From the NCBI RefSeq assembly GCF_002091715.1, contig NZ_BDAG01000029.1, positions 29,169 to 93,168 on the forward strand: DNA of 64,000 bases. The letters run 5' to 3'. The stretch comes from Pseudomonas migulae NBRC 103157 (GTDB lineage Bacteria > Pseudomonadota > Gammaproteobacteria > Pseudomonadales > Pseudomonadaceae). Within the stretch, counting starts at the first letter, position 1. The number at the start of each line of letters is the position of its first letter. Position numbers and translations under genes: made by a program. Under the pieces are notes generated by a model. That model was not told the DNA's origin. It saw only the letters and a list, made by a program, of their open reading frames with translations, and did no database searches. Shown here piece by piece: positions 34,017 through 42,121 of this stretch.

Positions 34017-34552
34017 TGAGCGAACTCACGGCCAAACGCACCGCCGTGAAGCCGGCGATGCAGGCGTTGTTTCTGGTGTTTCGCATCGCCAGCGAGCGTT
34101 ATGCCCTGCAAGCGATCGAGGTGGCGGAAGTGCTGCCGCGTCTGCCGTTGAAGCCGATTCCCCGCGCACCGGACTGGGTCGCCGGGGTGTTCGCCTATCG
34201 CGGCGCGGTGGTGCCGGTCATCGACCTCAGTGCGCTGACGTTCGGTTTACCGGCTCAGGCCCGCACCAGCACGCGTTTAGTGCTGGTCAATTATCGTCCG
34301 GATGAATCCGTTGAGACGCAGTTGCTCGGGCTGATCCTGGAACAGGCGACCGACACGCTGCGCTGCAACCCGGCGGATTTTCAGCCTTATGGTCTCGACA
34401 ATCGCCAGGCACCTTACCTCGGACCTGTTCGCGAAGATGCGCAAGGTTTGCTGCAATGGGTGCGTGTCGCCGACCTGCTGGATGAACAGGTTCGCGCACT
34501 GCTGTTTCCGTCACCGCCACTGGATCCGGCGTTGCTTGAGGAGCGGCCATGA
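34016..34552 (+). CDS. wspB: WspB, CheW-like coupling protein
   Basis: A 178-residue CheW-domain scaffold joining the receptor and the kinase. The fold begins FLVFRIASERYALQAIEVAEVLPRLPL and continues with GVFAYRGAVVPVIDLSAL, the usual CheW core. ATG and the wspA stop share one base; the end overlaps wspC by four bases. In the Wsp system WspB and WspD are non-equivalent CheW proteins, WspB being important for lateral receptor clusters. Confidence 0.95.
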   Translation: MSELTAKRTAVKPAMQALFLVFRIASERYALQAIEVAEVLPRLPLKPIPRAPDWVAGVFAYRGAVVPVIDLSALTFGLPAQARTSTRLVLVNYRPDESVETQLLGLILEQATDTLRCNPADFQPYGLDNRQAPYLGPVREDAQGLLQWVRVADLLDEQVRALLFPSPPLDPALLEERP

Positions 34553-35817
34553 GCAGCGATCAGCGGTTTTTCGATTTTCTCAAGGAGCGCATCGGCCTCG
34601 ACGTGACCTCGGTGGGCCCGGCGATCATCGAGCGGGCCGTGCGCCAGCGCAGCACCGCATCACGGTCGCAGACGGCCGATGAGTATTGGCACACCTTGCA
34701 GGGATCGCGGGATGAGCAACAAGCGCTGATCGAAGCGGTGATCGTTCCCGAAACCTGGTTTTTCCGTTACCCGGAGTCCTTTGCCACCCTGGCGAAACTG
34801 GCGACAAAACGCCTGGCCGACATCAACAACATGCGCGCGCTGCGAATCCTCAGCCTGCCATGTTCCACCGGCGAAGAGCCCTATTCCATCGCCATGGCGT
34901 TACTGGATGCCGGACTCAAACCACATCAGTTCAAAGTCGAAGGCATGGACGTCAGCCCGCTGTCGGTGGAAAAAGCCAAGCACGCGCTGTACGGCAAAAA
35001 CTCGTTTCGTGGCCAGGACATCGCATTCCGCGACCGGCATTTCATCGTTGAAGACGATGGCTATCGCCTTGGCGAACGAGTACTGGAACAGGTGCGTTTG
35101 CAGGTCGGCAATCTGCTGGATCCGGCGTTGCTGGCCAACGAACCACCGTATGACTTCGTGTTCTGCCGCAACCTGCTGATCTATTTCGATCAGACCACCC
35201 AGCAGCAAGTGTTCGAAGTGCTCAAGCGCCTGACCCATGTCGAGGGTGTGCTGTTTATCGGCCCGGCCGAGGGCAGTTTGCTGGGGCGCTTTGGCATGCG
35301 CTCGATTGGAATTCCTCAGTCTTTCGCGTTCAGCCGGCAGAGCGTCCTTGCGCCTGAAGCTGTTCCAGCCTTTTTGCCGACTCAGTTACCGGCGCGCCAG
35401 CCGGTGCGCAGCGTGACACCGCCGCCCGTGCGCAGCCGGCCTTTCGCAACCGTGACGCCGTTGCCGGTGGTGACGAAAGCCGCCAACCCGGACGCCGCCA
35501 CATTGCTGGCTAACATCGCCGCACTGGCCAACGAAGGCAAAAGCGCCGAAGCCCGCGCCGCGTGCGAAAGCTATTTGCGCAGTCATGAACCGGTGGCCCA
35601 AGTGTTTTACTGGCTCGGACTGCTCAGCGATGTCGCCGGCAGTGCCCTCGAAGCCCAGGGGTTCTATCGCAAGGCGTTGTACCTCGAACCGCAACATCCC
35701 GACGCGTTGATGCACCTGGCGGCCTTGCTGCAATCCCAGGGCGACACGGCGGGCGCCCGACGATTGCAGGACCGCGCCGCCCGAAGCGAGCGCGCAGACA
35801 GTGAGCGCAAACGATGA
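34549..35817 (+). CDS. wspC: WspC, CheR-type methyltransferase with TPR domain
   Basis: A 422-residue SAM-dependent methyltransferase that methylates WspA glutamates. The CheR N-domain (residues 1-75) is followed by the catalytic domain with ETWFFRYPESF near 68, LRILSLPCSTGEEPYSIAMAL near 100 and DFVFCRNLLIYFD near 205. A Pro-rich linker (residues 270-310) leads to a C-terminal tetratricopeptide region (FYWLGLLSDVAGSALEAQGFYRKALYLEP), typical of WspC but not of plain CheR. Confidence 0.95.
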   Translation: MSSDQRFFDFLKERIGLDVTSVGPAIIERAVRQRSTASRSQTADEYWHTLQGSRDEQQALIEAVIVPETWFFRYPESFATLAKLATKRLADINNMRALRILSLPCSTGEEPYSIAMALLDAGLKPHQFKVEGMDVSPLSVEKAKHALYGKNSFRGQDIAFRDRHFIVEDDGYRLGERVLEQVRLQVGNLLDPALLANEPPYDFVFCRNLLIYFDQTTQQQVFEVLKRLTHVEGVLFIGPAEGSLLGRFGMRSIGIPQSFAFSRQSVLAPEAVPAFLPTQLPARQPVRSVTPPPVRSRPFATVTPLPVVTKAANPDAATLLANIAALANEGKSAEARAACESYLRSHEPVAQVFYWLGLLSDVAGSALEAQGFYRKALYLEPQHPDALMHLAALLQSQGDTAGARRLQDRAARSERADSERKR

Positions 35818-36497
35818 ACGCCGCCGACACCTTTAGCCTCACCCATGAAGATGCCCAGGCCATCGATGATTGCTGGAATCGCATCGGTATCCACGGCGAC
35901 AAATCCTGCCCGCTGTTGATCGACCACATTCACTGCCGCAATTGCGCGGTGTATTCGGCCGCCGCCACGCGTTTGCTTGACCGCTATGCGTTGCAGCAGG
36001 ACGACCGCGGGCAAGTCTCGGTTGCCGTCCAAAGCGATGTGAAAACCCGCTCGCTGTTGATGTTTCGCCTCGGTGAAGAATGGCTGGGCCTGGCCACCCG
36101 CAGCCTGGTGGAAGTGGCGCCGCTGCAAGCCATCCACTCCCTGCCGCACCAGCGCTCCCGGGCCTTGCTCGGCGTGGCGAACGTACGCGGCGCACTGGTA
36201 GCGTGCCTCTCGCTGGTGGAACTGCTAGGGCTGGACGCCACCAGCAGCGTGGCTTCAGGCGCACGCGTGATGCCGCGGATGTTGATCATTGCCGCCCACG
36301 GTGGGCCAGTGGTGGTGCCGGTGGACGAAGTCGACGGCATCCATGCCATCGAGGAGCACATCCTCGACGCGGCGTCCCGCTCTGGCAACCAGGCCAGTGC
36401 CAAATACACCCGTGGCGTGTTGCAATTCAAAGGTCGCAGCCTGCGTTGGCTGGATGAAGAACAGCTGCTGTCTGCCGTGACCCGGAGCCTCACATGA
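35814..36497 (+). CDS. wspD: WspD, CheW-like coupling protein with N-terminal extension
   Basis: A 227-residue protein. The first 75 residues form an extension containing a Cys-rich stretch (CPLLIDHIHCRNCAVYSAA), then a CheW domain (LLMFRLGEEWLGLATRSLVEVAPL; LGVANVRGALVACLSLVELL). It is longer than WspB and matches the second CheW gene of wsp operons. Both ends overlap their neighbours by four bases. Confidence 0.94.
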   Translation: MNAADTFSLTHEDAQAIDDCWNRIGIHGDKSCPLLIDHIHCRNCAVYSAAATRLLDRYALQQDDRGQVSVAVQSDVKTRSLLMFRLGEEWLGLATRSLVEVAPLQAIHSLPHQRSRALLGVANVRGALVACLSLVELLGLDATSSVASGARVMPRMLIIAAHGGPVVVPVDEVDGIHAIEEHILDAASRSGNQASAKYTRGVLQFKGRSLRWLDEEQLLSAVTRSLT

Positions 36498-38782
36498 CCC
36501 CTGAGCAAATGCGCGACGCCTCTTTGCTGGAGCTGTTCAGCCTGGAAGCCGAGGCCCAGACCCTGGTGTTGAGCACGGGGCTGCTGGCGCTTGAACGCGA
36601 TCCGACCCAGGCCGATTACCTTGAATCGTGCATGCGCGCGGCTCACTCGCTCAAAGGCGCGGCGCGAATTGTCGGCGTCGATGCCGGCGTCAGCGTTGCC
36701 CATGTGATGGAAGATTACCTGGTCAGCGCCCAGGAAGGCCGGTTGTATCTGCGGCCCGAGCACATTGATGCCTTGCTGCAGGGCACCGATCTGCTGATGC
36801 GCATCGCGACGCCGAACAACGCACCGGCGCCTGCGGATATCGAAGCTTATGTCGTCTTGATGGGACGGCTGCTTGTTCACATGGCGACGGTTGCCCCCAT
36901 CGCGCCGCCGATGGCAGAACTTCAGCTGGAGCCGCCGACGGCCACGGTTGAGTCGCCCATGCCGGCCGCCACGCAAGCCCCTTCGGCAGGTGCCGCCGAG
37001 CCCTCGCCCAAGACCAAACGCACCACCGAAAGTGGCGAGCGCGTATTGCGCGTTACGGCCGAGCGCTTGAACAGCTTGCTCGACCTGTCGAGTAAATCTC
37101 TGGTGGAAACCCAGCGCCTCAAACCGCACCTGGCCACCATGCAGCGCCTGAAGCGCATGCAGAACAACGGCCTGCGGGCACTGGAAAACCTCAACGTCCG
37201 TCTCAAGGAACAGACCTTGAGCCTGGAGGCCCGGGAAGCCCTCGACGATGCTCGCCGGCTGCTGGCGGAATCCCAGCAATTGCTGGTGGAAAAAAACGCC
37301 GAACTGGATGAGTTCGCCTGGCAGGCCAGTCAGCGCGCGCAAGTTCTGTACGACACGGCGCTGGCCTGTCGGATGCGGCCGTTTGCCGATGTACTGACCG
37401 GGCAAGTGCGCATGGTCCGCGACCTGGGTCGCAGCCTCGGTAAACAGGTACGGCTGGAGATCGAAGGCGAGAAAACCCAGGTCGACCGCGACGTTCTGGA
37501 GAAACTCGAAGCACCACTGACGCACCTGCTGCGCAACGCCGTCGATCACGGCATAGAATCCCCGGAGCAGCGGATGCTGGCCGGTAAACCGGAAGAAGGT
37601 TTGATCCGCTTGCGCGCGTCCAATCAGGCCGGTCTGCTGGTGCTGGAACTGAGCGATGACGGCAACGGCGTCGATCTGGAAAAGGTCCGCCGCAGCATCA
37701 TCGAACGGCAGTTGTCGCCGCCGGACACCGCCGCGCAATTGAGCGAAGAGGAACTGTTGACGTTTCTGTTCCTGCCGGGCTTCAGCCTGCGGGGCGAGGT
37801 CACTGAAGTGTCCGGACGCGGCGTCGGCCTGGACGCGGTTCAACACATGGTTCGTCAGTTGCGCGGCGCAGTGGTGCTGGAGCAGACGGCGGGCGAGGGC
37901 AGCCGTTTCCACCTCGAAGTGCCGCTGACACTGTCGGTGGTGCGCAGCCTGGTGGTCGAAGTCGGCGACGAGGCGTATGCGTTTCCGCTGGCTCACATCG
38001 AGCGCATGTGCGACCTGGAGCCGGCGGACATCGTGCAGGTCGAAGGCCGTCAGCATTTCTGGTACGAAGGCCGGCACGTCGGATTGGTTGCCGCCAGCCA
38101 ATTGCTCCAGCGCCCAGCGAGTCAGAACAGTCAGCAAACCCTCAAGGTCGTGGTGATCCGCGAGCGCGATGCGATCTACGGCGTCGCGGTCGAACGGTTT
38201 ATTGGCGAGCGCACGCTGGTGGTTTTGCCTCTGGACGAGCGTCTGGGCAAGGTGCAGGACATTTCTGCCGGCGCCTTGCTCGACGACGGTTCGGTGGTGC
38301 TGATTGTCGACGTCGAGGACATGCTGCGGTCTGTGGACAAACTGCTCAATACCGGGCGCCTGGAACGTATTGCCCGCCACGGTAATCAGGCGGTCGAAGC
38401 AGCGCGCAAAAGGGTCCTGGTGGTCGACGATTCGCTGACCGTTCGCGAGTTGCAGCGCAAATTGCTGGTCAATCGCGGCTACGACGTGGCCGTGGCGGTG
38501 GATGGCATGGATGGCTGGAACGCCCTGCGTTCGGAGGATTTCGATCTGCTGATTACCGACATCGATATGCCACGCATGGATGGCATCGAACTGGTGTCTT
38601 TATTGCGTCGGGACAATCGATTGCAATCGCTGCCGGTTATGGTGGTGTCCTATAAAGACCGTGAAGAAGACCGTCGTCGTGGACTGGACGCCGGGGCCGA
38701 CTATTATCTAGCCAAAGCCAGTTTTCATGACGACGCCCTGCTTGATGCAGTGGTTGAGCTCATCGGAGGAGCGCGGGCATGA
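36494..38782 (+). CDS. wspE: WspE, hybrid CheA-type histidine kinase/response regulator
   Basis: A 762-residue kinase. The Hpt domain carries phospho-His51 (MRAAHSLKGAARIVG). A Pro/Ala-rich linker, dimerisation helices, and an HATPase domain follow (LLRNAVDHGIESPEQR near residue 345; ELSDDGNGVDL; SGRGVGLDAV), then a CheW-like regulatory domain (LTLSVVRSLVVEVG). The C-terminal receiver has phospho-Asp689 in LLITDIDMPRMDG. WspE passes phosphate to the cyclase WspR and to the methylesterase WspF. It reads intact, without a frameshift. Confidence 0.96.
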   Translation: MTPEQMRDASLLELFSLEAEAQTLVLSTGLLALERDPTQADYLESCMRAAHSLKGAARIVGVDAGVSVAHVMEDYLVSAQEGRLYLRPEHIDALLQGTDLLMRIATPNNAPAPADIEAYVVLMGRLLVHMATVAPIAPPMAELQLEPPTATVESPMPAATQAPSAGAAEPSPKTKRTTESGERVLRVTAERLNSLLDLSSKSLVETQRLKPHLATMQRLKRMQNNGLRALENLNVRLKEQTLSLEAREALDDARRLLAESQQLLVEKNAELDEFAWQASQRAQVLYDTALACRMRPFADVLTGQVRMVRDLGRSLGKQVRLEIEGEKTQVDRDVLEKLEAPLTHLLRNAVDHGIESPEQRMLAGKPEEGLIRLRASNQAGLLVLELSDDGNGVDLEKVRRSIIERQLSPPDTAAQLSEEELLTFLFLPGFSLRGEVTEVSGRGVGLDAVQHMVRQLRGAVVLEQTAGEGSRFHLEVPLTLSVVRSLVVEVGDEAYAFPLAHIERMCDLEPADIVQVEGRQHFWYEGRHVGLVAASQLLQRPASQNSQQTLKVVVIRERDAIYGVAVERFIGERTLVVLPLDERLGKVQDISAGALLDDGSVVLIVDVEDMLRSVDKLLNTGRLERIARHGNQAVEAARKRVLVVDDSLTVRELQRKLLVNRGYDVAVAVDGMDGWNALRSEDFDLLITDIDMPRMDGIELVSLLRRDNRLQSLPVMVVSYKDREEDRRRGLDAGADYYLAKASFHDDALLDAVVELIGGARA

Positions 38783-39789
38783 AAATCGCAATCGTCAACG
38801 ACATGCCCATGGCGGTTGAGGCTTTGCGCCGCGCCTTGGCATTTGAGCCAGCGCACGAGGTGATCTGGGTCGCCAGCAATGGGGCCGAGGCGGTGCAACG
38901 TTGCGTGGAAAACACCCCGGACCTGATCCTGATGGACCTGATCATGCCGGTGATGGATGGCGTCGAGGCGACCCGGCGGATCATGGCCGAGACGCCATGC
39001 GCCATTGTGATTGTCACGGTCGACCGCCAGCAGAACGTGCATCGGGTGTTCGAGGCCATGGGGCATGGGGCGCTGGATGTGGTCGATACGCCGGCGATCG
39101 GTGCCGGCAATGCCCAGGAAGCGGCGGCGCCGCTACTGCGCAAGATCCTGAACATCAGCTGGCTGATCGGCGACAAGGGCAATCGGGCACGACCCGCGCC
39201 GAGTCCGTCGCGTCATTCGGGCTCTCGGCAAAAATTGATCGCCATCGGTTCGTCCGCGGGCGGGCCGGCAGCGCTGGAAGTACTGCTCAAGGGGCTGCCG
39301 CGAGATTTTTCGGCCGCTATCGTGCTGGTGCAGCACGTCGACCAGGTGTTCGCCGCTGGCATGGCCGAGTGGCTCAGCAGCGCCAGCGGCCTGGACGTGC
39401 GCCTGGCCCAGGAAGGCGAACAGCCACAGGCCGGCACCGTGCTGCTGGCCGGCACCAACCACCATATCCGCTTGTTGAAAAACGGCACGCTGGCGTACAC
39501 CGCCGAGCCGGTCAACGAGATCTATCGGCCCTCGATCGATGTGTTTTTCGAGAGCGTGGCCAGTTACTGGAACGGCGATGCCGTGGGTGTTTTATTGACC
39601 GGCATGGGGCGCGATGGCGCGCAGGGGCTTAAACTCATGCGCCAACAGGGCTACCTGACCATCGCTCAGGACCAACAAAGCAGCGCGGTGTATGGCATGC
39701 CGAAAGCGGCAGCGGCCATCGACGCCGCTGTAGAAATTCGCCCGCTGGACAAGATAGCGCCACGATTGCTGGAGATTTTCGCTAAATGA
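38779..39789 (+). CDS. wspF: WspF, CheB-type methylesterase
   Basis: A 336-residue chemoreceptor methylesterase with an N-terminal receiver (phospho-Asp53 in LILMDLIMPVMDG) and a C-terminal CheB domain with catalytic Ser in IGSSAGGPAAL, His in LVQHVDQVF and Asp in LLTGMGRDGAQG. WspF demethylates WspA and damps the pathway. Loss-of-function mutations in wspF are the classic route to wrinkly, c-di-GMP-high colonies in P. fluorescens; this copy is full length with its catalytic residues, so the strain appears wild type here. Confidence 0.96.
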   Translation: MKIAIVNDMPMAVEALRRALAFEPAHEVIWVASNGAEAVQRCVENTPDLILMDLIMPVMDGVEATRRIMAETPCAIVIVTVDRQQNVHRVFEAMGHGALDVVDTPAIGAGNAQEAAAPLLRKILNISWLIGDKGNRARPAPSPSRHSGSRQKLIAIGSSAGGPAALEVLLKGLPRDFSAAIVLVQHVDQVFAAGMAEWLSSASGLDVRLAQEGEQPQAGTVLLAGTNHHIRLLKNGTLAYTAEPVNEIYRPSIDVFFESVASYWNGDAVGVLLTGMGRDGAQGLKLMRQQGYLTIAQDQQSSAVYGMPKAAAAIDAAVEIRPLDKIAPRLLEIFAK

Positions 39790-39837
39790 CTACGCTTAGC
39801 AGCAATCCTGGCCCAGGCAGTACTCAGGTGACCGAAC

Positions 39838-40839
39838 ATGAATGAATTACAGCTCGACGGCTTTAAAACCGACGAAAACGCCGCCATGGTGTTGTTGGTG
39901 GACGATCAGGCGATGATCGGCGAGGCGGTGCGCCGCGGGTTGTCGAATGAAGAGAACATCGACTTCCATTTCTGCGCAGACCCGCATCAGGCCATTGCGC
40001 AGGCCATCCGGATCAAACCGACCGTGATCCTCCAGGATCTGGTCATGCCCGGTCTTGACGGCCTGAGCCTGGTGCGTGAATACCGCAATCATCCGGCCAC
40101 CAAGGATATTCCGATCATTGTGCTGTCGACCAAGGAAGACCCGTTGATCAAAAGCGCGGCTTTCGCGGCCGGGGCCAATGATTATCTGGTGAAACTGCCG
40201 GACAACATCGAACTGGTGGCGCGCATTCGCTATCACTCGCGCTCCTACATGACCCTGCTGCAGCGTGATGCGGCCTACCGCGCGCTGCGGGTCAGCCAGC
40301 AGCAATTGCTCGACACCAACCTGGTGCTGCAGCGCTTGATGAACTCGGACGGCCTGACCGGGCTGTCGAACCGTCGTCACTTCGACGAATACCTGGAGCT
40401 GGAGTGGCGCCGTTCGTTGCGTGACCAGAGCCAACTGTCGTTGCTGATGATCGATGTGGACTACTTCAAGTCCTACAACGACAGCTTTGGCCACCTGGAA
40501 GGCGACGAAGCGTTGCGCAAGGTCGCCACAGCCATCCGTGACGCCAGCGCCCGGCCTTCGGACCTGCCGGCCCGTTATGGCGGTGAAGAGTTTGCGCTGG
40601 TGCTGCCCAACACCACGCCGGGCGGTGCGCGACTGGTGGCGGAGAAACTGCGCCAGACCGTGGCCGCGCTGAAGATCCCGCACATTTTCCCGACCGAAGG
40701 CTCGAGCCTGACCATCAGCATCGGTCTGTCGACCATGACCCCGCAACCGGGCGCCGATTGCCGACAACTGATCTCGGCGGCGGACAAGGGGCTGTACCTG
40801 GCGAAGAACAATGGGCGTAATCAGGTCGGCATCGAGTAG
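39838..40839 (+). CDS. wspR: WspR, response-regulator diguanylate cyclase
   Basis: A 333-residue output protein of the Wsp system. The receiver has phospho-Asp67 (VILQDLVMPGLDG) and the switch Lys in NDYLVKLPDN. A helical linker (residues 135-170) leads to a GGDEF domain with the active-site GGEEF at residues 248-252. The inhibitory RxxD site (Arg239-Asp242) lies five residues before it, so feedback inhibition by c-di-GMP is expected. The start is 48 bp after wspF, the only non-overlapping junction in the operon. Confidence 0.96.
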   Translation: MNELQLDGFKTDENAAMVLLVDDQAMIGEAVRRGLSNEENIDFHFCADPHQAIAQAIRIKPTVILQDLVMPGLDGLSLVREYRNHPATKDIPIIVLSTKEDPLIKSAAFAAGANDYLVKLPDNIELVARIRYHSRSYMTLLQRDAAYRALRVSQQQLLDTNLVLQRLMNSDGLTGLSNRRHFDEYLELEWRRSLRDQSQLSLLMIDVDYFKSYNDSFGHLEGDEALRKVATAIRDASARPSDLPARYGGEEFALVLPNTTPGGARLVAEKLRQTVAALKIPHIFPTEGSSLTISIGLSTMTPQPGADCRQLISAADKGLYLAKNNGRNQVGIE

Positions 40840-40941
40840 GAGCGAGCGGACAGGCCTTTTCAGCCAGGCGGGCTGCCGTTTTGGACCGTTTGCCGTTATA
40901 CTCGCCGGCTTTCAAAAGTTCGCCAACGAGTGCTGCCCGCC

Positions 40942-42037
40942 ATGGAAATCAACCCGATCCTTAACAGTATCAAGGACCTGTCCGAGCGATCCGAAACTAT
41001 TCGGGGGTATCTTTGACTACGATCAAAAGCATGAGCGTCTGACTGAAGTCAATCGCGAGCTTGAAGATCCGTCTGTCTGGAACAACCCGTCGTACGCTCA
41101 GGAACTGGGCCGCGAGCGGTCCCTGCTGGCGCAGATCGTCGAAACCCTCGACGAAATGCACACCGGCCTGGCCGACGCCAAAGACCTGCTGCTGATGTCC
41201 GCAGAGGAAGAAGACCAGGCCGCCGTCGATGACGTCGCCGCCGAAGTCGAGCGTCTGCGCGAGTCCCTGGAAAAACTCGAATTCCGTCGCATGTTCAGCG
41301 GTGAAATGGACGCCAACAACGCCTACCTGGACATCCAGGCTGGCTCCGGCGGCACCGAGGCCCAGGACTGGGCCAACATCCTGCTGCGCATGTACCTGCG
41401 CTGGGCTGACAAACGCGGTTTCGACGCGACCATCATGGAGTTGTCTGCCGGTGAAGTCGCCGGGATCAAGGGCGCTACCGTGCACATCAAGGGCGAATAC
41501 GCCTTTGGCTGGCTGCGTACCGAAATCGGCGTGCACCGACTGGTGCGCAAGAGCCCGTATGACTCCGGCAACCGCCGTCATACCTCGTTCTCGGCCGTGT
41601 TCGTGTCGCCGGAAATCGATGACAACATCGAAATCGACATCAACCCGTCGGACCTGCGCATCGACACCTACCGCTCCTCCGGTGCCGGTGGTCAGCACGT
41701 AAACACCACCGACTCGGCCGTACGGATTACCCACGTACCGACCAACACCGTGGTCAGTTGCCAGAACGAACGCTCCCAGCACGCCAACAAAGACACCGCG
41801 ATGAAAATGTTGCGGGCGCGCTTGTACGAGCAGGAAGTGCAGAAACGCAACGCCGCCTCGCAAGCCCTGGAAGAGACCAAGTCGGACATCGGCTGGGGTC
41901 ACCAGATCCGCTCCTACGTACTCGATGCGTCGCGAATCAAGGATTTGCGCACTAACATCGAACGCAGCGACTGCGACAAGGTGCTCGACGGCGACATCGA
42001 CGAATACCTGGTGGCCAGCCTGAAACAAGGCCTGTAA
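40942..42037 (+). CDS. prfB: Peptide chain release factor 2, with programmed +1 frameshift
   Basis: RF2 recognises UGA and UAA stops. The gene starts at ATG 40942 (MEINPILNSI). After 24 codons it meets an in-frame TGA at 41014-41016 within GGGGGTATCTTTGAC, the classic autoregulatory frameshift site. A +1 slip on CTT-T continues at GAC 41015 and gives a 364-residue protein, as in E. coli RF2 (365). The G-run ahead acts as the internal Shine-Dalgarno. Downstream, GAGGQHVN holds the catalytic GGQ. The stop-recognition SPF tripeptide appears to be SPY here (RKSPYDSGNRRHTSF), and the residue before SGAGGQ is Ser. A TATACT near 40897-40902 may be its -10 box. Confidence 0.97.
41003..41017 (+). promoter_or_regulatory. 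prfB: Programmed +1 frameshift element of prfB
   Basis: GGGGGTAT (pseudo Shine-Dalgarno) is followed at three bases' distance by CTT TGA C. When RF2 is scarce the ribosome pauses at TGA and slips by one base on CTTT, making more RF2. The parts and spacing match the site known from E. coli. Confidence 0.96.
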
Positions 42038-42049
42038 CACGATCCCCCC

Positions 42050-42092
42050 TGTAGGAGCCGGCTTGCTGGCGATCCCCGGCCAACGGCCGGGG
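42050..42092. repeat. Single REP unit plus GC hairpin between prfB and lysS
   Basis: A REP unit (GTAGGAGCCGGCTTGCTGGC) lies at about 42050-42073. Directly after it is a perfect hairpin CCCCGGCC-AAC-GGCCGGGG (42074-42092) without a T-run. It may modulate read-through from prfB into lysS rather than end it. Confidence 0.8.
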
Positions 42093-42121
42093 ACAATGAA
42101 CCTGATGGAATACTTAAAGAC

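Noticed and set aside
35984..38380. A 798-codon open frame on the minus strand opposite wspD-wspE
   Set aside because: Its amino-acid make-up (rich in His, Gln, Arg) is typical of the antisense of high-GC genes, no domain is visible, and the plus strand encodes clear Wsp proteins.
41014..41016. In-frame TGA near the start of prfB as a sign of a pseudogene or sequencing error
   Set aside because: It is the well-known programmed +1 frameshift site, with the internal Shine-Dalgarno and CTTTGAC intact.
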